A stretch of 64,000 nucleotides of DNA from Sediminispirochaeta smaragdinae DSM 11293 (GTDB taxonomy: Bacteria; Spirochaetota; Spirochaetia; DSM-16054; Sediminispirochaetaceae), in contig NC_014364.1 in assembly GCF_000143985.1 (NCBI RefSeq), positions 1,612,001 to 1,676,000 of the forward strand, written 5' to 3'. The translations under genes and the position numbers were made by a program. Numbering within the stretch: position 1 is the stretch's first letter; every line of letters begins with the position of its first letter. The notes beneath the pieces are model-generated. The model was not told the origin of the DNA, did not search any database, and saw only the letters and a list, made by a program, of their open reading frames with translations. Below, piece by piece: positions 24,835 to 36,620 of the stretch.

Positions 24835-25671
24835 CTATTCTTCTGTTTCGTTGAGAATCCATTCGGGATCAAGGATAAGAACCAGTTCTTCTCCGCCGCG
24901 CCTTTTGCCTATCACCGCATTTCTGCTCAGGGAAGAGGCCTTGTCTTGGGCAAAGACAAATTCTGCCGAGTCCTCTTTTTCCAGGGGCTCCACTGAGACT
25001 ACCGTATCTACGCAAATCGCACTTGGATGAGTCTCTGAATCGATGATGATTGCGATTTCTCTCAAGGTTGAAAAAAGCGTCTCCTTTAGGCTCTCGAAAA
25101 GCTCAATCATCTTTGCAAGTTCGCCTTCCCTTCGCTGTCTGATCAATGTGATCGCTTCTTCTTTTTTGCCTTTTTGTTTTAGCGCTAAAACCTGATGTGC
25201 CGTTTCGTGAATAAGCTGATGGGGCGTTTCGAACTTCTTTAATTCGATTGTTACGTTCACGTTGTCGGATGTATAGTGGTCATACCAACGGCCGAAGCCG
25301 CATTGGTGCGGATCTTCTTCACCTGTAAACTCTGACCCATTGGCAAGAGACTCTTCAAGTGCTTTGAGCCACTGCTTATGCTCTGTCTCCCGCTTATCAA
25401 GCTCTTCCGCCAGATCACTGATTTCTTCTCGGCTCCCCTTCATACCAATCCGTTTCCTGAAATCTATGACCCGATATGTTTTTTCCCGCAAGCTCATGAT
25501 ACCACGTACCCACGGCGGCTGTTCCGGGACCGGAACGGTATCAGGAAGCTTAACCATCTCTCGAGTTTGAAGAGCTTCGACTGCAAAGAGTCTTTTTCCC
25601 ACGGAAAAGAGCAGGTAAGGTGTCTCTGCCTCTTCTTCAAGATCGTCGAAAAGATCGAATTCATCGCTCAT
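24835..25671 (-). CDS. CheW-like coupling protein with inserted CZB zinc-binding domain
   Basis: 278 residues from ATG 25671. The first CheW half (TPYLLFSVGKRLFAVEALQ, then PPWVRGIMSLREKTYRVIDFRKRIG) covers residues 17-76; the second half (IAIIIDSETHPSAICVDTVVSVEPL to LVLILDPEWIL) begins near 206. Between them, at about 85-200, sits a CZB chemoreceptor zinc-binding domain: H98 in EHKQW, C124 in QCGFGRWY, and H151/H155 in HQLIH, the full 3His/1Cys set. CZB domains sense zinc or hypochlorous acid, and CheW couples receptors to CheA, so this is probably a soluble sensor-coupler. The open frame continues upstream but contains a terminator there, which supports this start. No Shine-Dalgarno is present. 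Confidence 0.87.
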   Translation of the reverse strand: MSDEFDLFDDLEEEAETPYLLFSVGKRLFAVEALQTREMVKLPDTVPVPEQPPWVRGIMSLREKTYRVIDFRKRIGMKGSREEISDLAEELDKRETEHKQWLKALEESLANGSEFTGEEDPHQCGFGRWYDHYTSDNVNVTIELKKFETPHQLIHETAHQVLALKQKGKKEEAITLIRQRREGELAKMIELFESLKETLFSTLREIAIIIDSETHPSAICVDTVVSVEPLEKEDSAEFVFAQDKASSLSRNAVIGKRRGGEELVLILDPEWILNETEE

Positions 25672-25677
25672 AGCACT

Positions 25678-25706
25678 ATTGTAGAGAATGGCGGCAGAAA
25701 AGGCAA
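25678..25706 (-). promoter_or_regulatory. Promoter predicting a leaderless CheW-CZB mRNA
   Basis: On the minus strand TTGCCT (25701-25706), a 17-base spacer and TACAAT (25678-25683). Only six bases (AGTGCT) separate the -10 from the ATG at 25671, so transcription should start at or beside the start codon. Confidence 0.6.
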
Positions 25707-25720
25707 AGGAAATAAAAAGA

Positions 25721-25760
25721 CCAAACAAAAAGACCGCCCGCAGGCTAAATGCGGACGGCC
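25721..25760 (-). terminator. Intrinsic terminator after the small barrel gene
   Basis: On the minus strand GGCCGTCCGCA pairs with TGCGGGCGGTC (two G-U pairs) around TTTAGCC and is followed by TTTTTGTTTGG. It ends transcription of the gene at 25788-26252 before the CheW-CZB promoter. Confidence 0.85.
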
Positions 25761-25787
25761 GGAACGGATGCAATAATAGATTTAGTA

Positions 25788-26252
25788 TCAGTTGAACCAG
25801 AAACGAAAGCCGAGTGCCGACTGGAAGCCGAGATCGATTTCGGGAACAAAGCTAAAAGCAGGAGCTACCTCGAGGAACAGCTCGAGGAAATCAACGGGAA
25901 AGATGTAAAGGGCCACCGGGATCCTGAGTCCGAGCTGGAGTGCATCGTCGGAAACATCGGTGTAGCTGAAGAAGAAACCGGGACCTGCATAGATATTTAC
26001 AAAATTAACGAGGGGCTGCCGAACCATCTGCCAATCGCCATAAAGACCAAAAGAAAAAGGATCGTCAAGGTTATATGAAAGTCCAAGTACCATAGGAAGC
26101 TGGTCAAGTTTTGCACTAAGCATAATATTGCCGCCGGTGTTTTCATCTCCGATTCCGTTTAGTCCGAAGGCCGCACCGATTCCGAGGGAGAAAACACTTG
26201 TACTTGCCGTAAACAAGAGAAGTAGGCCGACCACAAAGATTCGCTTTTTCAT
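25788..26252 (-). CDS. Small outer-membrane beta-barrel protein
   Basis: 154 residues. The signal peptide ends near SVFSLG. The mature ~130 residues are short alternating strands rich in Gly, Phe and Tyr (GAAFGLNGIG, MVLGLSYNLDDPFSFGLYGDW, VNIYAGPGFFFSY, LRIPVALYIFPVDFLELFLEV) and end in a strand with terminal aromatics, LGFRFWFN. This suits an eight-stranded barrel resembling DUF3996-like spirochaetal proteins, which I cannot confirm without a search. AAAGGAG precedes the ATG, and promoter and terminator flank it, so it is monocistronic. Confidence 0.78.
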   Translation of the reverse strand: MKKRIFVVGLLLLFTASTSVFSLGIGAAFGLNGIGDENTGGNIMLSAKLDQLPMVLGLSYNLDDPFSFGLYGDWQMVRQPLVNFVNIYAGPGFFFSYTDVSDDALQLGLRIPVALYIFPVDFLELFLEVAPAFSFVPEIDLGFQSALGFRFWFN

Positions 26253-26286
26253 GCACTAAAACTCCTTTATATTCTATTCCTTCACT

Positions 26287-26314
26287 AGTATATCTCCCAA
26301 TTTTGAAAAGTCAA
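26287..26314 (-). promoter_or_regulatory. Promoter of the small barrel gene
   Basis: On the minus strand TTGACT (26309-26314), 16-base spacer, TATACT (26287-26292), 34 bases before the ATG at 26252. Confidence 0.75.
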
Positions 26315-26347
26315 TCTGCCGGCAAAAAAAGCGGAAAAAAGCGAGAA

Positions 26348-26376
26348 TTGACGGTGTCCCGGAGATGGGGTAGAGT
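26348..26376 (+). promoter_or_regulatory. Promoter of the UPRT-like gene
   Basis: TTGACG (26348-26353), 17-base spacer, TAGAGT (26371-26376), 29 bases before the ATG at 26406. It is divergent from the barrel promoter. Confidence 0.65.
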
Positions 26377-26405
26377 GGTGCTGCATATATAGCAGGAGAA
26401 GAAGA

Positions 26406-27467
26406 ATGAGTAAGATTGTCCTAAAAGCGACGGATTTGGATGGATATCTCACGGACAGTGATAAGCAACAATTATCGGAGATGGATCGTCTCTATCATGA
26501 GGCTCAGCAAATTTTCGAGGTCCTGAACAAGGCCGCTAATGAGCGCCGTCTCAGTGATGCAAAACAACGCCTTATCGATGTATACGACCGAATGGGAAAG
26601 AAGATGCAGGATATTGTCCAGGGGGAGGATCATGTCCATGTCTATTGCTTCGACACTCCCGATGAGGTGCATGGTGAGGCATCTCGTTTGATTGCCAAGC
26701 TCCGAACGGTAGATACCCCTCACGATGAGTTTGTTTACTATATTCAGCGTGCCTATGAGATGCTTTTTAATCTCTCGTTTGTCGAGTCGCATAGTCCGAA
26801 AAAAAATTATCTCATTGCCGAAACTCCTGTCGTCCTTCCTGTACAGAACTTTGCCGTTCACAAAATCCCCGATGTCGATGAAGCCATTGAAAACACGGTC
26901 ATGTGTGTTATGCTTCGTGGCGCCTTGCTTCCTTCGATGATCGTCAGTAAGGAGATTCAGGAATATAGTTCGACCAATTATGTTACCCCTTTTGCCCTTT
27001 TTAAGATTAAACGTGACGATGCAAAGAAAGAGTACAACATGGAGTATATTCTCGATCTTGAGCGTTCCTATTTTTCTCTCGAGGAGCTTCAGGGGAAGGA
27101 TCTCGTGTTTGCCGATCCCATGAATGCCACCGGCGGTAGTTTCGTCACCATCGTGAAATATATTCTCAGTCAAGGGGTGCAGCCCCGATCTATCAAGTGT
27201 ATCAATGTAATATCGGCTCTTAAGGGAGCACTTCGCATTGTTCGGGCTCTTGATAATGTCGAGGTCTATACTCTCTGGATGGATCCCGTTCTCAATGAGG
27301 ATGCCTATATCCTTCCCGGTCTTGGGGATGCAGGAGACCGGATCAATGGCATTGATGAGGATGACCGGCCCCGGAATATTATCCAGCTTATTGCCGACTA
27401 TGGAGCGAATATCGCCAGTCTTTATCGATCCCAGGTACAGGAAATTGAGGAAACGGTGCTTGGCTGA
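26406..27467 (+). CDS. Uracil phosphoribosyltransferase-like protein with N-terminal extension
   Basis: 353 residues. The C-terminal ~210 residues follow the UPRT fold: [18 protein letters not shown], the PRPP loop [18 protein letters not shown] near residue 240, and the uracil-binding tail [21 protein letters not shown] makes UMP from uracil and PRPP. The first ~140 residues are a helical extension absent from typical Upp (about 208 residues), with [19 protein letters not shown] and a possible regulatory role. The PRPP loop reads DPMNATGGS, close to the canonical DPMLATGGS, so activity is plausible. AGCAGGAGAAG precedes the ATG. Confidence 0.83.
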   Translation: MSKIVLKATDLDGYLTDSDKQQLSEMDRLYHEAQQIFEVLNKAANERRLSDAKQRLIDVYDRMGKKMQDIVQGEDHVHVYCFDTPDEVHGEASRLIAKLRTVDTPHDEFVYYIQRAYEMLFNLSFVESHSPKKNYLIAETPVVLPVQNFAVHKIPDVDEAIENTVMCVMLRGALLPSMIVSKEIQEYSSTNYVTPFALFKIKRDDAKKEYNMEYILDLERSYFSLEELQGKDLVFADPMNATGGSFVTIVKYILSQGVQPRSIKCINVISALKGALRIVRALDNVEVYTLWMDPVLNEDAYILPGLGDAGDRINGIDEDDRPRNIIQLIADYGANIASLYRSQVQEIEETVLG

Positions 27468-27474
27468 CGGCCGG

Positions 27475-28467
27475 ATGATACTACGGCGGTTTATTTCTTG
27501 TGCCCTGTTTCTCTTGCTCGTTTCCGGCTGTATGAGCGATGCCGTGCTATCTCGTCGACTGGCGGAAAGCGAGGCCGGACGCGGGATGCTTCTTGAAGAA
27601 GATGGTCGCTATGCAGAGGCCTTTGACGCCTTTCGATCGGCTCTTGAGCTTGAACCTGATTCCCTGCACTATCGGTATGAAGCATCACGCCTTGCTTTTC
27701 TGGCAGGCGATGTTCGATATGGTACGCGCCAGGCCGAAGCCCTCCATCGCCGTTACCCGGAGAATGTGCTTGTCTCTGAACTGTTTGCCTACGGCTGCAT
27801 GTTGGAGGGACGGGATGATGAATCGGAGCGCCTCTACCGGGAGCTTCTTGAAAAACATGAGCGCTATGGCCCTGTTGCACTCAACCTTTCTCTGCTCCTT
27901 GAGCGCCGAGGAGCTTATCGTGAGGCCTTCGATATCCTCAGACCGTCGGCCGACGAATGGAAGGATGAGACGGTTGCCGGATTCGGCAAGCGTAAGCTTT
28001 ACCTCAGGCTTGCCGATCTTGCTTCCGAGGCCTTTATGCCGGGGGATGAGCTTATCTGGCTTACAAAAGCCCTTGAGACAAAGGGGGGGGCGGATGGCAG
28101 GGCAGGGGCCGCTTCTTCGGGCCCGAAACCTTCAGAAGAGGCCGAAAAGCAAGACGATGAATCGGCTCTCAAACTACGGCTTGCTGCTCTTCTTGCCGAT
28201 CAGGGGGAGCCTGGAGAGGCCGTCACGTATTACCAGGAACTATCCGATGCCGGCACCCTTACGGCTGAAGCTACATTTAATTTTGCACGTATACTTCTCG
28301 TTGATCTGGAACGTTATCCGGAAGGGCTTGAAGAGCTTCGCCTCGCCCTTGAGGCCGGGTTCACGGATGATGCTGCAATAGAGAAGCTCCTTTCCGAGCC
28401 GGACCTCCTCGATCCGGATGCAATCCGGCAGGTTCTGGATGCCTCGAAAAAAGGAGCCTCTCCCTGA
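27475..28467 (+). CDS. TPR-repeat lipoprotein
   Basis: 330 residues from ATG 27475; a TTG at 27460 with GAGG upstream is an alternative. The lipobox is LLVSGCMSD. TPR units follow (RGMLLEEDGRYAEAFDAFRSAL, YEASRLAFLAGDVRYGTRQAEAL, LSLLLERRGAYREAFDILRP). A low-complexity linker after KALETKGGADGRAG, encoded partly by a run of eight G at 28083-28090, separates it from further repeats (FNFARILLVDLERYPEGLEELR). Likely a periplasm-facing scaffold; not identified further. It is convergent with adk, with six bases between the ends. Confidence 0.8.
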   Translation: MILRRFISCALFLLLVSGCMSDAVLSRRLAESEAGRGMLLEEDGRYAEAFDAFRSALELEPDSLHYRYEASRLAFLAGDVRYGTRQAEALHRRYPENVLVSELFAYGCMLEGRDDESERLYRELLEKHERYGPVALNLSLLLERRGAYREAFDILRPSADEWKDETVAGFGKRKLYLRLADLASEAFMPGDELIWLTKALETKGGADGRAGAASSGPKPSEEAEKQDDESALKLRLAALLADQGEPGEAVTYYQELSDAGTLTAEATFNFARILLVDLERYPEGLEELRLALEAGFTDDAAIEKLLSEPDLLDPDAIRQVLDASKKGASP

Positions 28468-28472
28468 TCCTA

Positions 28473-29108
28473 CTATGAGAGCTTTGAAAGGGCCTTTCGT
28501 ACCAATTCGAACACCTCTTCGGGGGATGGGGATGCATCGATATCAACGAGACTTCCCTCTTTTTGGTAGTAATCGATAAGCGGCGCCGTCTGTTTTGCAT
28601 AGACCCGTAGTCGATTTTTGATTGCTTCCGGTTTATCGTCCGGACGCTGAATCAAGGGCTCTCCGCTTTCGTCGCAAATGCCTTCTTTTGCCGGGGGATT
28701 ATACTGTATGTGATACACCCTACCGGATTTCTTGGCTATTCGCCTGCCGGAAAGGCGTTCGACAATCTTCTCTTCACTCAGCACGAAGTTGAGCACCTTG
28801 TCCACAGATGCAAAGGCCTTGAGCGCATCCGCCTGACCCGTTGTTCTGGGAAATCCGTCGAGGATATATCCGCCCTTTACATCCGGACGAGATAATCGCT
28901 CCTTTACCATCTCCACCGTCACCTCATCAGGCACCAACTCTCCGCTGTCGAGAATGGCCTTAACCTTTTTCCCAAGAGGAGTCTGGTTGGCAATAGCCTC
29001 TCGAAAAAGATCGCCGGTTGATATGTGGGGAATCTGATACGCCTCTTTCACTTTCACCGCTATGGTTCCCTTGCCGGCTCCCGGAGGGCCGAGAAAAATG
29101 AGCCTCAT
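28473..29108 (-). CDS. adk: Adenylate kinase
   Basis: 211 residues. P-loop GPPGAGKGT near residue 7, the AMP-binding HISTGDLFREAI and GFPRTTGQADAL, and the LID with RRIAKKSGRVYHIQYNPP. The LID is of the long type but lacks the four zinc cysteines seen in many Gram-positive enzymes. It balances ATP, ADP and AMP. The upstream zinc-ribbon gene ends one base before its ATG, so the two are translated from one message. Confidence 0.97.
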   Translation of the reverse strand: MRLIFLGPPGAGKGTIAVKVKEAYQIPHISTGDLFREAIANQTPLGKKVKAILDSGELVPDEVTVEMVKERLSRPDVKGGYILDGFPRTTGQADALKAFASVDKVLNFVLSEEKIVERLSGRRIAKKSGRVYHIQYNPPAKEGICDESGEPLIQRPDDKPEAIKNRLRVYAKQTAPLIDYYQKEGSLVDIDASPSPEEVFELVRKALSKLS

Positions 29109-29109
29109 A

Positions 29110-29385
29110 CTATGTTCCTCCCTCTTCGTTCTGTTCCTGACGATATCCGCACATCGGACAGAGCGTCTCCCCCTTATCGCCTGCGGCGTGATAATAAGCT
29201 CCGCAGTTTACACAACGCTTATAGCGAAGTGAGCATTCGATGCTGCAAAATCTATCGGCAATACGTGAGCCCTCTTCGATCCATGCTCCGCAATTGATGC
29301 AGCGACGATAAAGGGGTGTGTGCGATTCATCCATCAAAACCCAGTATACACAAGAGTGGCATGGTTTGTCTCTTGATTTTGCCAT
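29110..29385 (-). CDS. Small zinc-ribbon protein coupled to adk
   Basis: 91 residues with five CxxC-like pairs: CHSC, CINC, CSIEC, CVNC and CPMC, the last in LCPMCGY near the C-terminus. Two or more zinc sites of the treble-clef or ribbon type are likely. No enzyme motif is visible; nucleic-acid or protein binding is a guess. The start at 29385 has AAAGGTAAGAAG upstream; a shorter start at 29334 would lose only the first pair. The stop lies against the adk start. Confidence 0.7.
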   Translation of the reverse strand: MAKSRDKPCHSCVYWVLMDESHTPLYRRCINCGAWIEEGSRIADRFCSIECSLRYKRCVNCGAYYHAAGDKGETLCPMCGYRQEQNEEGGT

Positions 29386-29407
29386 GATATCTTCTTACCT
29401 TTTAGAT

Positions 29408-29761
29408 ATGAAGGATTGGAAAAAAAAGGTTGAAGAGGGGCTAAAGAGCGGAGTGGATTCTTCCAAACGGCTCTTTGATCGGGCCAAAGAACGAGCCAGG
29501 GATATCGGCGATTATAGTGTCCTTTCATTGGAAATTCGGCAACTTCAGGCTCGACATGATGATCTTGTCAGCCGTCTTGGTTCTTCTGTTTTTCATCTTC
29601 TTGTAGAAGAAGGGCGCGGTTCGATCTCCTCTCGCACCATAGAGCTAAGGGATATGCTTGCAGAGCTTGAAGATGTGTCAACTCGGCTTGCCGAGAAGCG
29701 AGAAGCCTTACAGCATCTTGATGCCGAAAGCGACGGAGAGCATGCTTCGGCGGATGAGTAA
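29408..29761 (+). CDS. Coiled-coil protein of unknown function
   Basis: 117 residues from ATG 29408. The chain is almost wholly charged helix: MKDWKKKVEEGLKSGVDSSKRL, then heptad-like LSLEIRQLQARHDDLVSRLGSS and IELRDMLAELEDVSTRLAEKREAL. It has no signal peptide and no recognised family. No Shine-Dalgarno is seen. It is divergent from the zinc-ribbon gene with 22 bases between the ATGs and ends 30 bases before the rRNA promoter. A cytoplasmic structural role is conceivable but unsupported. Confidence 0.65.
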   Translation: MKDWKKKVEEGLKSGVDSSKRLFDRAKERARDIGDYSVLSLEIRQLQARHDDLVSRLGSSVFHLLVEEGRGSISSRTIELRDMLAELEDVSTRLAEKREALQHLDAESDGEHASADE

Positions 29762-29791
29762 CGTTTTTTCTCGCAAGTTTTGAAAAATTGG

Positions 29792-29819
29792 TTGACACAA
29801 AATGTTCTGTTGATATAAT
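29792..29819 (+). promoter_or_regulatory. rRNA operon promoter P1
   Basis: TTGACA (29792-29797) and TATAAT (29814-29819), both perfect consensus, with a 16-base spacer; about 278 bases before mature 16S. Confidence 0.9.
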
Positions 29820-29906
29820 ACGCTTCACCGATTGAGCAACGGTTCGACCGTAGCTTACTTGGTGAATGCCGGTTGAAAATAAACCGCAAAAAGCGTCTAA
29901 ATCTGC

Positions 29907-29935
29907 TTGACAAGGTTGAGGAGATTTGGTACAAC
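29907..29935 (+). promoter_or_regulatory. rRNA operon promoter P2
   Basis: TTGACA (29907-29912), 17-base spacer, TACAAC (29930-29935). It gives the operon a second start about 160 bases before 16S. Between it and 16S lies a perfect CAACATC-TTCG-GATGTTG hairpin at 30071-30088. Confidence 0.75.
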
Positions 29936-30096
29936 TGGCGTCACGCTCATGAGAGTGAGGAGCTTTAGTGAGTGAGAAAGGATCTTTGTCAGAGGAAATA
30001 GGGAAGGGAAGAAAAGTATCCGACGCGAGCGAAAACGGGTTAGGATAAGGACTTTTTATAAGTAAGAAGTCAACATCTTCGGATGTTGAACATACT

Positions 30097-31640
<1,544 letters not shown>

Positions 31641-31747
31641 GATAAGAAAGATAAGATCATTCTGATCCTTTGAGCTAACGCGTCGGTACTTCTTCCTTTC
31701 CCTCTTTTCTCTGATTGGGCTGTGCCCAGATTCTTATGACATGTTGC

Positions 31748-31821
31748 GGGGGCATAGCTCAGCTGGCTAGAGCATCGGCTTTGCAAGCCGAGGGTCTGGG
31801 GTTCGAATCCCCATGCCTCCA
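31748..31821 (+). tRNA. tRNA-Ala (TGC) in the 16S-23S spacer
   Basis: 74-base cloverleaf: acceptor GGGGGCA with TGCCTCC, including the G3-U70 pair that defines alanine tRNAs; anticodon arm TCGGC-TTTGCAA-GCCGA with anticodon TGC; T arm CTGGG-GTTCGAAT-CCCCA region; discriminator A. CCA is not encoded. No tRNA-Ile accompanies it. Confidence 0.97.
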
Positions 31822-31964
31822 TGTTTATGATATTTTTCCTGGCTTTTGCCGGGTAAGTATACCGTGCGCTCCGATACTATCATTGGTGTGCACATTGATC
31901 TTTAACAGGGGAGCTATAAGGCGAGGAGTCATATAGCTGATAGGGAAGGATTGCAAGATAATAT

Positions 31965-34945
<2,981 letters not shown>

Positions 34946-34995
34946 ATATTATCATGTAATCCTTTCCACCTTTGTGAATAAGCTTTGTTTTTATT

Positions 34996-35109
<114 letters not shown>

Positions 35110-35184
35110 TTTTTTTTATCCTTTCCCTCTATCCTTGATCTAATTGCTCCAGCTCTTTACCATATAGGGTATAAGGAGGCGGGC

Positions 35185-36045
35185 ATGATAAAACATATTT
35201 TGGTTGCGGTAGACGGTTCCCCCCATTCTATGAGTGCTTTGCGCTACGGACTCGATATAGCCCGTAAGAACAATGCTTCGATTGGAGCCCTCTTTGTCAT
35301 TGATCGGCGAAAGACCCAAATGCCCTATATGTATACCGGTGGAGCCTACGACATTTCGTATGAACGTATCTACATACCCCCAGATCCTCAGATGAGGGAG
35401 TTCTATGAAAAAATTCATGCCGATATCCGTAGTTTCGGTGAAAAGGTTATTAGCCAGTGTGAAAAAGAGGCGAAGGAAGCCGGGCTTGAATGTAACGGAA
35501 TGATAGAGGAAGGCTTTCCTGCCGAACGTATAGCCGAAAAAGGGCGGTGCGCCGATCTCATTGCTATTGGCCAGCGTGGTGAAAACGCACAATACAAGCG
35601 AGATATGGTAGGATCGACAACGGAGGATCTGGTCCGTCGTTCCGTCCGTCCCGTACTTGTCTGTCCTGTGGAGCACTGGGCCATAGAGCGCATTCTCTTT
35701 CCCTATGACAGAAGCAGGAGTGCCGAGAACGCCTTACGTTATTATATCAACAATTTTCATGAAACCACGGATCAGCTTATTATGATGACGGCTTCCGAGG
35801 GGAATTCGGAGTATGATTCGTATGAACAGGAACGACGTTTTCTCGAAGAGCATGGCGTTACTCCGAAGATGCTTTTTACCGAAGGATCTCCCGTTCACGA
35901 GGTCCTTGCTGCTGCAAAACGCGAGAAAAGCGATATGATCATGATTGGCTCGCACGGCCGGAATAAGATTGTAGCCTATATTCTGGGTTCGACGACGACC
36001 ATCGTATTGCGTAAAAGCGAAGTTCCTGTTCTTATCGTGTATTGA
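35185..36045 (+). CDS. Tandem universal stress protein (two UspA domains)
   Basis: 286 residues from ATG 35185, after AAGGAGG with ideal spacing. Domain 1 begins HILVAVDGSPHSMSALRYGL; domain 2 begins near residue 168 at RILFPYDRSRSAENALRYY. Domain 2 ends with the canonical ATP loop GSHGRNKIVAYILGSTT; domain 1 has GQRGENAQYKRDMVGSTT, also of the GxxG-9-G(S/T) form, so both may bind ATP. Usp proteins help survive stress or starvation in the cytoplasm. It follows the rRNA operon on the same strand and precedes cheW; no clear promoter is visible in the 67-base gap. Confidence 0.9.
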   Translation: MIKHILVAVDGSPHSMSALRYGLDIARKNNASIGALFVIDRRKTQMPYMYTGGAYDISYERIYIPPDPQMREFYEKIHADIRSFGEKVISQCEKEAKEAGLECNGMIEEGFPAERIAEKGRCADLIAIGQRGENAQYKRDMVGSTTEDLVRRSVRPVLVCPVEHWAIERILFPYDRSRSAENALRYYINNFHETTDQLIMMTASEGNSEYDSYEQERRFLEEHGVTPKMLFTEGSPVHEVLAAAKREKSDMIMIGSHGRNKIVAYILGSTTTIVLRKSEVPVLIVY

Positions 36046-36121
36046 CTCTTTGACGGGCGAGAAATCAGTATTGCAAAATCCCCCCGTCTCATTTATGCTG
36101 AAAAGACTATCGGGAGGAGAG

Positions 36122-36604
36122 ATGGTAGAACAGGAAGAACGTAGAATGCAGCTGGTCACCTTCCAGCTAGGAGAAGAACATTACGGAATAAATATTATGT
36201 CGGTGGATGGAATTGTGAGGGTCGAAGAGACTCGTCCCATTCCGAATGCTCCCTCATATGTAGAGGGTATCTTCAACCTCCGTGGTGAAATTATTCCGAT
36301 TATCAATCTGCATAAGCGTTTTCATCTCAAACGAGCTGAGCTTAGCGAAGAAGACGAACTGCTCAGCGGTTTTATTATTATCGATATCAAGGGAATGAAG
36401 CTCGGCATTATTATCGATAAAGTATCGCGGGTTGTGACCGTCGATCTGAATAAAATGCAGCCTCCTCCTCAGATGCTCTCCGGAATCGGTGCTGAATATA
36501 TTCAAGGCGTGTTCAACCGGGATGACGGTTATCTTATCATGCTTGACATTCTTCGGCTCTTCGATCCTAAGGAGTTGCAACAGCTGGAATATATCAACGA
36601 ATAA
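36122..36604 (+). CDS. cheW: Chemotaxis coupling protein CheW
   Basis: 160 residues from ATG 36122 after GGGAGGAG. A single CheW domain: QLVTFQLGEEHYGINIMSVDGIVRVEE, SYVEGIFNLRGEIIPIINLHKRF, LGIIIDKVSRVVTVD and YIQGVFNRDDGYLIMLDILRL. CheW links methyl-accepting receptors to CheA in the polar arrays that steer flagellar rotation. It starts the compact run to 43773, whose next genes have no chemotaxis link. No CheA or receptor gene is in the window. Confidence 0.95.
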   Translation: MVEQEERRMQLVTFQLGEEHYGINIMSVDGIVRVEETRPIPNAPSYVEGIFNLRGEIIPIINLHKRFHLKRAELSEEDELLSGFIIIDIKGMKLGIIIDKVSRVVTVDLNKMQPPPQMLSGIGAEYIQGVFNRDDGYLIMLDILRLFDPKELQQLEYINE

Positions 36605-36620
36605 TTCGGAGCCGCCATAT

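Noticed and set aside
25672-25773. Longer start for CheW-CZB with an apparent membrane helix
   Set aside because: This stretch contains the terminator of the upstream gene and the -35/-10 elements; the CheW fold begins after ATG 25671.
26472-27173. 233-residue open frame opposite the UPRT-like gene
   Set aside because: No ribosome site or domain; the plus-strand protein carries the PRPP motif.
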